Source: Planococcus maritimus
GTDB lineage: Bacteria > Bacillota > Bacilli > Bacillales_A > Planococcaceae
Assembly: GCF_001687625.2 (NCBI RefSeq)
Contig: NZ_CP016538.2
Location: 3,068,501-3,132,500 of the forward strand
Length of the DNA: 64,000 nucleotides
Direction of reading: 5' to 3'
This document shows positions 26,935-35,601 of the stretch, piece by piece; the first letter of the stretch is position 1; every line of letters begins with the position of its first letter. Position numbers and translations under genes: made by a program. Below the pieces are notes generated by a model. That model was given only the letters and a program-made list of their open reading frames with translations. It was not told the DNA's origin and made no database searches.

Positions 26935-28293
26935 TTATTTTCCGTGAAACCAAGCTTTGACTCGCGGGATCCGTTTAATGATGACTCCGTCTACTACTAA
27001 AGCAGCGAGGATGGAAAGTCCAACCAGCGGCATAAGGAGCCCGCCAATGAGCATGATGCCGAGAACCATCCAAGACACTTTGCGGTCCATTGGCTTTTTC
27101 GGACTCCCCAGCCCATCCGGTTTTCTTTTTCGCCACATGACAAGTGAACTGATGGCCAGCAGGATAACAGCCAAGCATATCAGAAGCCCAAGCAATTGAT
27201 TGGGCCAGCCGAACAACCGCCCTTCGTGAAAGGCGATTCCAGCCGTAATCGCTTTCGCCAAAATCCCATAATCTCTAAAGCGCACATCGGATAGTACAGC
27301 CCCGCTGTATTGATCTACGTGAAGTGCCGCGTTATCCCAAGGCGCAGCGTGTGAAGCCGCGATGGTATAAACACCTGTTTCCTCTGCAGGCAATGAAATC
27401 GTGTAGGGCAATTGGATATTTTCCATAGAAGCAATCATGTCTACCTCATCAATCGAAATGCTTTGATAACCAGTCCCTGAGACCGGCATGATGTCATTTT
27501 GCGAAGCCCAGGGCACATCTTCTGCTGCATCCACCGCTCTCACCGTTGACTCAGGTTTTTCTCCGAAGGAATGAGCATACTCGGGATATCCTGAATTGGT
27601 TGAATTCGCCAAACGGTCGATCTGCCCGCCCATGACACCAGACCAAGGCAAGCCACTGACAATCAGCAGCAAAATCAAAATCGAAAACCAAAATGCCGGC
27701 ACTGCATGCAAGTCACGCCAAAACAAGCGGCCGCGTGCACGCATTCGCGGCAGTAGCGTTCCCCAAATACTGCTCCGTGTGCGAGGCCACCAAAGATACA
27801 GCCCCGTAGCGAGCAGGATAATCGTCCAGCAAGCCGCCAATTCCACCAAGCGGTTGGCGAATGTTCCGCCTATAATTAATTCGCTGTGCAGCTTCTTAAA
27901 AAGTTCCGTGAACTTGTCGCTGACGACTAACTCGCCTTGGAACTTGCCAGTATACGGATCGACATAGACCGATTTGGCAAGCTCCCCGTCCATCACCGAC
28001 AGCTCAACCGTGCGATCTTTTTCTTCATAGCTTTTCACTGCGGTGATCGCTGCTTCTGGATAACGGCTTTGGACAATCCCAACGATTGCCGAAGGAGCGA
28101 GCCGCTCTTCCATTACTTCTTCCACTTGAAATTGGCTTTGGTAAAGCACGCCTTCGATTTGTGGTTTGAATAAATACACCGCTCCGCTAAACGCCAAGAC
28201 AATCAAAAATGGCGCAGCAAATAAACCCGCATAAAAATGCCAGCGCCAGATGGTTTGGTACCAATCCCTGGAAGGCTTTTTCTTCTCTTTCAT
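26935..28293 (-). CDS. PepSY-associated transmembrane protein (PepSY_TM family)
   Basis: 452 residues. Start ATG 28293 eight bases after AGAGGAA; the longer frame has no support. N-terminal WYQTIWRWHFYAGLFAAPFLIVLAFSG (helix 1 with the family's conserved HFYAGL), PepSY domains in the two external loops (SRYPEAAITAVKSYEEKDRT; DQYSGAVLSDVRF), helices around 190-210 (IILLATGLYLWWP), 235-255, 370-400 and 420-450. The GIAFHEGRLFGWPNQLLGL stretch before the third helix is typical. These proteins are associated with iron or copper uptake and reduction. Co-transcribed with the YtkA-like lipoprotein. Confidence 0.87.
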   Translation of the reverse strand: MKEKKKPSRDWYQTIWRWHFYAGLFAAPFLIVLAFSGAVYLFKPQIEGVLYQSQFQVEEVMEERLAPSAIVGIVQSRYPEAAITAVKSYEEKDRTVELSVMDGELAKSVYVDPYTGKFQGELVVSDKFTELFKKLHSELIIGGTFANRLVELAACWTIILLATGLYLWWPRTRSSIWGTLLPRMRARGRLFWRDLHAVPAFWFSILILLLIVSGLPWSGVMGGQIDRLANSTNSGYPEYAHSFGEKPESTVRAVDAAEDVPWASQNDIMPVSGTGYQSISIDEVDMIASMENIQLPYTISLPAEETGVYTIAASHAAPWDNAALHVDQYSGAVLSDVRFRDYGILAKAITAGIAFHEGRLFGWPNQLLGLLICLAVILLAISSLVMWRKRKPDGLGSPKKPMDRKVSWMVLGIMLIGGLLMPLVGLSILAALVVDGVIIKRIPRVKAWFHGK

Positions 28294-28640
28294 TTCGCCT
28301 ATTCCTCTTTTCTCCAGACACCGAATGCTGCAACCAGGTGCCTTACCCCAGATCGCCTCATTCTTTACTGTCTCGTTCATCCACTAAAACTTACCGGACA
28401 AATGTGAAATAAGGATGAAATCAAGAAATGAACTGCCAAGAAAAGAAATACATCGCGGATTGTGTGGATAAGGACCACTTGCTTGCACTACTTCACTTTC
28501 AGAGATTTGCAAGCTTGCAGATACGTTCTTTGGCCAACTTAAACAAGCAAATTTCCTGGGGCAACGCTTAACTTTTAAAACAAATGGTGTTGTCCAGATC
28601 GAATACAACTTATATGGTTAACCCCTCATTTTCATTTGAG
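28294..28640. other. Non-coding stretch upstream of PepSY gene
   Basis: About 350 bp with no supported gene on either strand. It is increasingly AT-rich to the right, at the transition to the low-G+C accessory stretch. I see no recognisable Fur or CsoR box. Confidence 0.5.
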
Positions 28641-28652
28641 CTTTCTTAGATC

Positions 28653-28685
28653 AAAAAAAGAAGAGTGCTGTTATCAACTCTTCTT
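28653..28685 (-). terminator. Terminator downstream of the P1 peptidase
   Basis: AAGAAGAGT/ACTCTTCTT hairpin with seven T on the minus strand, about 140 nt below the stop codon. Confidence 0.75.
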
Positions 28686-28822
28686 TCTTTGCTTCTATGT
28701 GGTTTCCGATCATCCGGCAATATGTAAACCGACGCTCTCTTAATTACTCTGATAAATGAAAGAAAGTTTACTGTTTTGAATTCAAGTTGTTCAAATTAAC
28801 TTTAAAGAAAAAATGATTTTAG

Positions 28823-29887
28823 TCACTTAAGTGAAATACCAAACTTCTCAATTAGATCTTTAAAAGCTGGTCTTTCATTCCCATCTCGGCCACTCACTGC
28901 TTCTGCCGTCGCTAGTGAATTCAGCACGGCTTCCTCCGTCGCTTCTCCCACGGCTCTAAAAGCCAAATCCATATCTTCTTCATGAATTTGAGGAACTGCC
29001 ATACATTTTTCGGGTTTATCATGTGGAATCTTCGTAGCTGTTGAAAATCCAATGACGATTTCACCACTTCCATTGGTGATGATTGAGCCGGTTCTAGATA
29101 GTCCCGCTACGGACCTTTTGATGATCCGGTTCAATTGTCTCTCAGACACCGGAAGATCCGTTGCCACAATAATCATGACAGAGCCTTTGTCCTCTTCTTT
29201 ATAGGATTCTTGGATAGCCGTCTTCAATTCTTGACCGACTGCTTTGCCCTTGATTAACAAATCACTCAAAATCCCGAAATTCGATAACACCAAAACCCCT
29301 ATGGTGTAGGTTCCGTGATTCATTTCAATCAGTCTAGAAGCAGAGCCAATCCCTCCTTTTAGTGAATAACAAAGCATTCCAGTCCCAGCGCCCACTGTGC
29401 CCTCTTGAAATTCAGATGCAGTATTTTCAAGCGCTTGGAGAACATGTTCCGGCTTTACAAACTTTGCTCTTATATCATTTAAAAACATGTCATTGCATTC
29501 ACCAACGACGGTATTCACAGTTCCAGTCGTGCGTCCAATTTCCGGATTTTCTTTTAGCATGTAGTCAATTGCAGTATCTGCAGTTACTCCAACACTCAGT
29601 GTGTTCGTTAAAAGAATAGGTGATTCTAAAGTACCTAACTCCTTCATTTGAATAGTACCTGTCGTTTTTCCAAAACCATTAATCACATGACTAGAAGCAA
29701 TCAGTTTCTCTTTAAAGATATTTCCCTGATGCGGCAATATTGCTGTGACACCAGTTTGCATCTCATTATGGCTTAAGGTCACATGCCCGACGGATACTCC
29801 TTCAACATCGGTAATCGCATTGCGTGTACCCGTTTCTAATTGACCGATTTTCACCCCGTAATCGCGAATTCTTTTTTGGTTAAACAT
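28823..29887 (-). CDS. P1-family peptidase (DmpA-like L-aminopeptidase/D-esterase)
   Basis: 354 residues. Belongs to the N-terminal nucleophile hydrolase-like DmpA family: GVSVGHVTLSH at the start, TGTVNTVVGECNDMFLND, EGTVGAGTGMLCYSLKGGIGSASR (the region of autocleavage and nucleophile Ser), VLVLSNFG and the GRDGNERPAFKDLIEKFG end. Cytoplasmic; trims N-terminal residues or beta-peptides. Codon use is more AT-rich than its left neighbours, like the OLD gene beside it, so it may belong to the same acquired stretch. Single-gene unit. Confidence 0.85.
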   Translation of the reverse strand: MFNQKRIRDYGVKIGQLETGTRNAITDVEGVSVGHVTLSHNEMQTGVTAILPHQGNIFKEKLIASSHVINGFGKTTGTIQMKELGTLESPILLTNTLSVGVTADTAIDYMLKENPEIGRTTGTVNTVVGECNDMFLNDIRAKFVKPEHVLQALENTASEFQEGTVGAGTGMLCYSLKGGIGSASRLIEMNHGTYTIGVLVLSNFGILSDLLIKGKAVGQELKTAIQESYKEEDKGSVMIIVATDLPVSERQLNRIIKRSVAGLSRTGSIITNGSGEIVIGFSTATKIPHDKPEKCMAVPQIHEEDMDLAFRAVGEATEEAVLNSLATAEAVSGRDGNERPAFKDLIEKFGISLK

Positions 29888-30011
29888 TTAATCGCCCTTT
29901 CGCATGTACTTATTTCTCTGCCTTTGATTATACAGTTAGCTTTCCTTATGTTTGGAGTATTATCGATAAAGAACGACTATCCTTTTTTTAGAATAAACTT
30001 TCATAGACAAT

Positions 30012-30040
30012 AAAAAAAGAAACTCATGTTAGAGTTTCTT
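30012..30040 (-). terminator. Terminator of the OLD-family gene
   Basis: AAGAAACTC/GAGTTTCTT hairpin followed by seven T on the minus strand. Confidence 0.85.
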
Positions 30041-30114
30041 CGCTTCCTATAAGGGGTCATATGTAAACATACCACACAATCAAAAACAGTTTATTTCTTT
30101 CGATACCATCCTTA

Positions 30115-31965
30115 TTAATTATTAGCTGCAATAAACTCATACAACTCTATACTTAACTTTTGTGCTTCTTCAGATAGATCTTCAAAGCTTTTCATTTCTG
30201 AAATAGCTCTTTTACAAAACCCGATTTTGTCAGAAACAGCTCCTGATGTTGAGGAGTAGCTCCCTTGGCGATTCTTGTCTCTGATAACTTTTTCTATAAA
30301 TCTACCTAGTAGTTCGTCTCTGTAAGTTTTGCTACTAAAATTCTTAGTGAACTTCAATTCGCTCACTTTAACCTTTTCATAGCTAGCAATTACTTTCTTC
30401 AATGTCGTAGCTGTAAGAATATTTTCAATTTCTCTACACTCCAAGCAATAATAGCGCTCACCAAGTGCTTGAGCTAATTTTGACTGGCGAGTTTCTTTTT
30501 TCTTACTGTCTTTATCAGTAATTAAGAATAGAGTTCCACAAACTCTACTTTCATTAATAGATTTAAAAATTTCTTCATCTTCATTTTCATTTTCATCTAA
30601 AAAAGACCAATGGGTAATGTTATTTCCACTATATTCTACAAATGAGTAATGAATATCTTCTTTATAAACTGGGAATTTGTCTAAAGTCTCTTGATATAGA
30701 TTGAGAAAATGTCTTATATAATACCTGTCTGTAATACCTTCTACCCAAATTGTGCAATTTGATAAAAACACTGCCGAATTTTTGACTCCTAGCATTTTTA
30801 GTACGTTATCGTCTTCATTACTAACATTCTCAATAATAAAAGTTGCGTTTTTTTCTCGAGAATCAACATCTTCTAATTCTTTGTTAAATGAGTAAATCGA
30901 CATTTTATCCATATCTAATGTCATGTCTAGAAAGTGGTTGGAGTGGGTAGTTAAAAAATACTGATAACCATCAAAGTTTTTATGTGTTATTATCTCCAAG
31001 AATTTTCTTTGCATCCCTGGATGCAAGTATAACTCTGGTTCTTCTATGAAGAATAAAAGATTCTCTCCTTTATATTTAAATAAAGGAAAGGTTAGAATAA
31101 TTAATGATTGAATTCCATCCCCTAAGTTATAAATAGGATATTCTTTCTCAGTGCCGATTTTAACAAAAAGAACATCTGACTTTACGTTGGGTATAAGTGC
31201 AACCTCCTGTCCTTCAAAAAAACTATCTCCTATAAATTTTTGGAAATCCATTATTTTTTCTCGATCTTTTAAATTCCCCAGTAATAGGTTCTTTACTTCT
31301 TCATATAACTCCAGTCCAGTAAAAATTTCTAAACTTTCATCCCCAGGAAAATAATCTTTCTGAGTACGGGTTAAATAATAATTTTGATTATCCTCAAAAC
31401 CTCTTAAACCTCTGAGGGTTGGTATGTATACACGTTTAAAATCAATTCTCTTTTCACTAAAAATTCCAACCAACTCTACTTCAAATTCAGTAGCAATCTT
31501 TTTCAGTTCTACTTGTATTGCATTGTGGTCAACGAAATTAACTAGACCGGATGAAGTAATAGATTGGGTACCACTAAGATTCTTAGCGTAGTCAATCAAT
31601 TCATAAACGCTAGATAAAAAATCATCGGAATCTTTAATAAATTTATAAGACGTTAAGTGCTCAATGTTGTCTTTTTTTAAAATTCCATATCCCAAAATGT
31701 GTTTGGAGTCTAAAACAGATATTAATTTATTTTTGAAATTCTTAACTGCTTCGTTGAGTTTCGGTAGATTGAAACTTGCTGGAAAAAATAAAAGATCTTT
31801 CTCTGTAAATAAAGATCTCAGCATTCTACTTTTCCCTGAATTATTAGTTCCAACTAAAATATTAATTTTGGAAAGATCATCTATTTTCATTTCAGCAGTT
31901 CCATGTATTTTGTAGTTAACGTATCTGTCTTTACTTAAAACTATTTCCTTAATGTGATATCCCAT
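30115..31965 (-). CDS. OLD-family AAA ATPase-TOPRIM nuclease (stand-alone)
   Basis: 616 residues. N-terminal ABC/SMC-like ATPase: Walker A VGTNNSGKS, signature region LGDGIQSLIIL, Walker B LLFFIEEPELYLHP, H-loop TTHSNHF (about 345). C-terminal TOPRIM: invariant Glu in IWVEGITDRYY, then LFLITDKDSKK, and REIENIL. OLD proteins are DNA nucleases involved in phage exclusion and defence. No UvrD-like helicase or other partner is adjacent, so this is not a Gabija pair. The gene is clearly more AT-rich than the flanking chromosome, suggesting horizontal transfer. Its upstream region carries five copies of a 12-bp motif. Confidence 0.85.
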   Translation of the reverse strand: MGYHIKEIVLSKDRYVNYKIHGTAEMKIDDLSKINILVGTNNSGKSRMLRSLFTEKDLLFFPASFNLPKLNEAVKNFKNKLISVLDSKHILGYGILKKDNIEHLTSYKFIKDSDDFLSSVYELIDYAKNLSGTQSITSSGLVNFVDHNAIQVELKKIATEFEVELVGIFSEKRIDFKRVYIPTLRGLRGFEDNQNYYLTRTQKDYFPGDESLEIFTGLELYEEVKNLLLGNLKDREKIMDFQKFIGDSFFEGQEVALIPNVKSDVLFVKIGTEKEYPIYNLGDGIQSLIILTFPLFKYKGENLLFFIEEPELYLHPGMQRKFLEIITHKNFDGYQYFLTTHSNHFLDMTLDMDKMSIYSFNKELEDVDSREKNATFIIENVSNEDDNVLKMLGVKNSAVFLSNCTIWVEGITDRYYIRHFLNLYQETLDKFPVYKEDIHYSFVEYSGNNITHWSFLDENENEDEEIFKSINESRVCGTLFLITDKDSKKKETRQSKLAQALGERYYCLECREIENILTATTLKKVIASYEKVKVSELKFTKNFSSKTYRDELLGRFIEKVIRDKNRQGSYSSTSGAVSDKIGFCKRAISEMKSFEDLSEEAQKLSIELYEFIAANN

Positions 31966-32099
31966 TTTGTACCTCCGCCTTTCGATTGTCTTATTTACAA
32001 TTTACATATACTAGATTAGCTACTTAACAATGTATCTTACAACTCGTTCTCATACTAACATTAATTCCCATGTAAATATAATACAATACTCTTAAAGAA

Positions 32100-32225
32100 G
32101 CGTTCGTAAAAGTACACTTTCGCGAACACTCCGAAACGGACTGAACATTAACAAAAATAGCGTTCGTAAATGCACAAAATATCTTTACGAACGTTCACTA
32201 ATCCTCAAACACTTTTACGAACGTT
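32100..32225. repeat. Five inverted/direct copies of a GTTCGTAAA motif upstream of the OLD gene
   Basis: Copies: GCGTTCGTAAAAGT (32100-32113, plus), ACTTTCGCGAAC (32116-32127, reverse, two mismatches), GCGTTCGTAAATG (32160-32172, plus), CTTTACGAACGT (32183-32194, reverse), ACTTTTACGAACGT (32211-32224, reverse). They form nested inverted repeats in the 360-bp gene-free gap 31966-32326. They may be regulator sites or remnants of recombination. There is no GAAC-N4-GTTC LexA spacing. Confidence 0.7.
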
Positions 32226-32285
32226 TTTCGATTTCCCTCTGCTTCTCTTTCACCGACGAGCCATCCTCAAAAATTATTTAACCAA

Positions 32286-32318
32286 AGAAAAACTGCCAGG
32301 AAACTTCCCGGCAGTTTT
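32286..32318 (-). terminator. Terminator of the MMPL operon
   Basis: AAACTGCCAGGAAACTTCCCGGCAGTTTT: AAACTGCCgGG/CCtGGCAGTTT stem just downstream of the MMPL stop, with TTTTTC on the minus strand. Confidence 0.75.
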
Positions 32319-32326
32319 AGCTATCT

Positions 32327-34642
32327 TTAGATGGAATTTTCTCCAGTATTCATACGTGTTACTTTATCTTTTTCATTCAATTCATGAAGCAATTTTTCGC
32401 CTTCGATGTCTAAATCCGGGAGAAGCTTGTCGAGCCATTTCGGCAGCCACCAGATCTTATCGCCGAACATCGACATGACGGCCGGAACGAAGATCATGCG
32501 GATGAGAAAGGCATCGACGAGGATGCCAAACGCCAGGGCAAAGCCAATTTGTTTGATCATGATGTCATCGGTAAAGATGAAACCAGAGAATACGGAAACC
32601 ATGATTAATGCGGCAGCGACGACTACTTTACTGGCCGTCTTGTAGCCACTTATAATAGCTCCATCTCCTTTTTCACCATGGATATAGGCTTCACGCATCG
32701 ACGAGACGAGGAAGACTTGATAATCCATGGCGAGGCCGTATAGGATGCCGGTGACCATGATTGGGATAAAGCTCAACAACGGTCCGCCGGTGTCGATTCC
32801 GAAAAGCGATCCGAGCCAGCCCCACTGGAACACGGCTGTCGTGGCGCCAAATGTTGCCATGATGCTCAATAGAAAACCGACTGTTGCTTTGATCGGGATG
32901 AGGATCGAACGGAACACGACCAATAGAATGAGCAATGACAGTACGACGATAATCGCGATGTAGATCGGGAATACTTCAGCGAGTTTTTCCGAGATGTCGA
33001 TATTGATCGCTGTTAAGCCAGTCACGCCAATTTCTGTGTTGGTATTTTCAGTGGCAGCAGTATCTGTCCGCAAACTTTCCACCAATTGCTTCGTCGCTTC
33101 ATCTGTCGGGCCATTTTCCGGGATGATGCTGATGATGGCGATCGTGCCATCTTCATTGAAGCCGCCTGGAGATACTTCCGCTACGCCGTCCAACTGTGAA
33201 ATATTAGCGAGCAGCTGGAAATATTCCTGCGGATCTACTGCAGCCGCGTCTTGGTCTTTCGCCACGACGAGCAGCGGGCCGTTGAAGCCTTCGCCGAAGC
33301 TGTCGGAAATAACGTCATAACTTTGTCTGACAGCGGTGTCTTTATTGGCGCTTTCACCAGAAGGCATGCCGAGGTTCATCTGCGCGACCGGCACTGCGAG
33401 GGTGCCAAGAATCACGATGACCAGAAGAATGGCGACCCATTTCATTTTCAATAAGCTTGTGATCCAAGCTCCGGAAAAGCCTTGTTTGGAACCCTTGCTT
33501 GTTTGTGCTTTATTTCTTGCTTTAGTCGAGACAATCCGCTCGCCAATCAAGCCGAGCAATGCCGGCAGCAGTGTCAGCGCAACAAGCACATCAATCGAGA
33601 CGGTCAGTGCCGCAACGAGTGCCATACTGCTGAGGAACGAAATGCCGATGACCAGCAAGCCGCTGAGTGCGATGATGACGGTTAAGCCTGCAAAAAAGAC
33701 CGCGCTGCCCGCTGTTCCGACAGCACGAGCTGCCGCTTCTTTAGCAGGTAATCCTTGTTCCGTGATCAGTTTGCGCTGTCTGTTGACGATAAACAGGGCA
33801 TAGTCGATGCCGACTGCGAGACCGATCATCAAAGCTAGAACCGGTGTCAGGCTGTTGATTTCGAACATGCTCGACAACGCGAATGTTCCGCCGACACCTA
33901 CGCCGACGCCGATCAATGCCACGACCAGCGGCAAGCCTGCAGCGATGAGTGAACCGAGCGTGACGATCAGGATGACCGCTGCAATCGCGAGCCCAATAAT
34001 TTCATGCGTACCGCCGATCGGGATATCGACGCCTTGCAGCGCACCCGTCGGAATGACTGTGATGGAAGAATTTTCTTGAGCGATATTTGCGGCATCCGCA
34101 AGTTCTTCGCGTTCCGCTTCACTCAAGTCTTCCGCTGTTTTGGTCAGTTGGAACTGGAATAATGCGACCGTTCCGTCCTCTGAAATTTGGATGCCCGGAA
34201 CCGGCATTTCTTGAACGATGAACGGCCGGTGGTTGACTTCAGACGCCGGAAGCTGGCTCATCATCTCTTGCATTGACTGCATCTGTGCCATTGCTTCCTC
34301 GTCCTGCAGCATGTCCATTGGATTGACTACATGACCTAGTTCATAAATTTCATTTACAGCCATAGCTAAAGCTTGGGCATTAGCCGGATCGTCAACGGCT
34401 TCCCCTTCCGGCACTTCGAACAAATAACTGCCTTGCCCGCCGGATGCTGCCGGGTACTCTTCCGCCAATTCGTCCAGCACGTCTTGTGCGGCGGTTCCGT
34501 CAATTCTTGTTTCACTGCTTGTATTCACGCCATTCGTTACGATAGCGGTAATGATGACGCCTAGAATGAGCAGCCAGCTGGCAATGAAAACCCAGGGCTT
34601 GCTATAGGCTGTTTTTCCGATGCTGTAAAAAAATCTCGACAC
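32327..34642 (-). CDS. MMPL-family RND-type exporter
   Basis: 771 residues, twelve predicted transmembrane helices in two halves, each half starting with one helix, a large external loop, then five helices. Family stretches: LALMIGLAVGIDYALFIVNRQRK and MVTGILYGLAMDYQVFLVSSMREAY (the conserved Asp-Tyr pairs of the proton relay). Exports lipids or drugs with proton motive force; the substrate is unknown. Second gene of an operon with a TetR regulator 26 bp upstream, so expression is probably released by a toxic ligand. C-terminal cytoplasmic tail is charged. Confidence 0.92.
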   Translation of the reverse strand: MSRFFYSIGKTAYSKPWVFIASWLLILGVIITAIVTNGVNTSSETRIDGTAAQDVLDELAEEYPAASGGQGSYLFEVPEGEAVDDPANAQALAMAVNEIYELGHVVNPMDMLQDEEAMAQMQSMQEMMSQLPASEVNHRPFIVQEMPVPGIQISEDGTVALFQFQLTKTAEDLSEAEREELADAANIAQENSSITVIPTGALQGVDIPIGGTHEIIGLAIAAVILIVTLGSLIAAGLPLVVALIGVGVGVGGTFALSSMFEINSLTPVLALMIGLAVGIDYALFIVNRQRKLITEQGLPAKEAAARAVGTAGSAVFFAGLTVIIALSGLLVIGISFLSSMALVAALTVSIDVLVALTLLPALLGLIGERIVSTKARNKAQTSKGSKQGFSGAWITSLLKMKWVAILLVIVILGTLAVPVAQMNLGMPSGESANKDTAVRQSYDVISDSFGEGFNGPLLVVAKDQDAAAVDPQEYFQLLANISQLDGVAEVSPGGFNEDGTIAIISIIPENGPTDEATKQLVESLRTDTAATENTNTEIGVTGLTAINIDISEKLAEVFPIYIAIIVVLSLLILLVVFRSILIPIKATVGFLLSIMATFGATTAVFQWGWLGSLFGIDTGGPLLSFIPIMVTGILYGLAMDYQVFLVSSMREAYIHGEKGDGAIISGYKTASKVVVAAALIMVSVFSGFIFTDDIMIKQIGFALAFGILVDAFLIRMIFVPAVMSMFGDKIWWLPKWLDKLLPDLDIEGEKLLHELNEKDKVTRMNTGENSI

Positions 34643-34668
34643 ATGTGCAACTCCGTTCTCTATTTTTG

Positions 34669-35280
34669 TTAGTTAAAGCCTTTGCGCAAATGAGCAAAAA
34701 CGATATCGATGTACTGATTAAATTCACTATCTGTTTCGCTCTTTTCGTCGTCTTCGGGTAATTTAACAGCGATACTTTCGTCGAGAACCGGCAAAATCGC
34801 CCCGAACACCGCGCCGATCAGAATATGGTAATACTCTTCCGGATAATCGCTGCCGAACTCTTCACTGATGCCCCGTTTCGCAAAATCCTGGACTTCCATC
34901 AATGCGCCCGTCACATATAACTTGAGCGTCGGCTGGTTTCGCGACAGCGAAATGATCCGATTAAGCCTTCGTAGTTTATTGATCGTAAAACTGCCTCGGA
35001 TATACAATTCGATCGTATCCAAAGGTGTATAATTTTCCGTGCAAAAGGAGAATTGCTCGTCGCGCTCTAAATAATCATTCATCGTTAGGGAATTGGCGAT
35101 TGCTTCTTCCTTGCATGAAAAATAATTGGCGAAAGTTCTTCGCGAATAGCCTGCATTCGTGACGATATCTTCCACAACAAAACCATCCACGCCGCGTTCC
35201 ACTGCCAAGGTAAAGGCAGCTTCTGCCAAAGCTTGTCGTGTCGCTATTTTTTTCTTATCTCGTAAACCGCTATCAGTCAT
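34669..35280 (-). CDS. TetR-family regulator of the MMPL exporter
   Basis: 203 residues. N-terminal HTH: RQALAEAAFTLAVERGVDGFVVEDIVTNAGYSRRTFANYFSCKEEAI (about residues 12-58). The remainder is a variable ligand-binding helical domain. First gene of the exporter operon; a 25-bp perfect-arm palindrome lies 39 bp upstream and probably is its operator, giving autoregulation. Ligand unknown. Confidence 0.9.
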   Translation of the reverse strand: MTDSGLRDKKKIATRQALAEAAFTLAVERGVDGFVVEDIVTNAGYSRRTFANYFSCKEEAIANSLTMNDYLERDEQFSFCTENYTPLDTIELYIRGSFTINKLRRLNRIISLSRNQPTLKLYVTGALMEVQDFAKRGISEEFGSDYPEEYYHILIGAVFGAILPVLDESIAVKLPEDDEKSETDSEFNQYIDIVFAHLRKGFN

Positions 35281-35318
35281 TTCATCACCTCATTTGTAAT
35301 TCTTCCATGTTATATCAT

Positions 35319-35343
35319 AAAACTTGCACAAAGAGCAAGTTTT
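35319..35343 (-). promoter_or_regulatory. Candidate TetR operator
   Basis: AAAACTTGC-N7-GCAAGTTTT (arms 35319-35327 and 35335-35343), with a further TTGCGCAA palindrome at 35348-35355. It is placed in the promoter region of the TetR-MMPL operon. Confidence 0.65.
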
Positions 35344-35500
35344 CCCATTGCGCAAGTTTATTCTTCCTAAACGATTGTGAAATAAGCTACTAATATGCAC
35401 GAATTAGGCAAGTCGTTTCTCGCCCCGAAATCAAAAATGAATAAAGGTTTCTAGAAGCGCGGCAAAGATTCTTTTTAAATTGCTCGATGTCCGTAGACAT

Positions 35501-35550
35501 AAAAAAAGAACGTTCGAAAGCGAAGCTAACCACTTTCCGAACGTTCTTTT
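35501..35550 (-). terminator. Terminator of the oxidoreductase gene
   Basis: AAAAGAACGTTCG.AAAG / CTTTCCGAACGTTCTTTT stem with one bulge, then a T run on the minus strand. The rest of 35344-35601 shows no gene. Confidence 0.85.
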
Positions 35551-35601
35551 CTATCGCATGAAAACCACTAAATAGTTTCATCCATTACACTTAACTTCTA
35601 C

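Noticed and set aside
30115-31965. Gabija defence pair (GajA plus GajB)
   Set aside because: The OLD-like protein is present, but no UvrD-like helicase gene is adjacent on either side.
32100-32225. LexA operators
   Set aside because: GAAC and GTTC halves occur, but never with the four-base spacing of the SOS box.
31966-32326. CRISPR array
   Set aside because: The repeated motif is only about 12 bp, occurs in both orientations and has irregular spacing.
35390-35581. 63-codon minus-strand frame
   Set aside because: It crosses the terminator hairpin at 35501-35550 and has no ribosome binding site.
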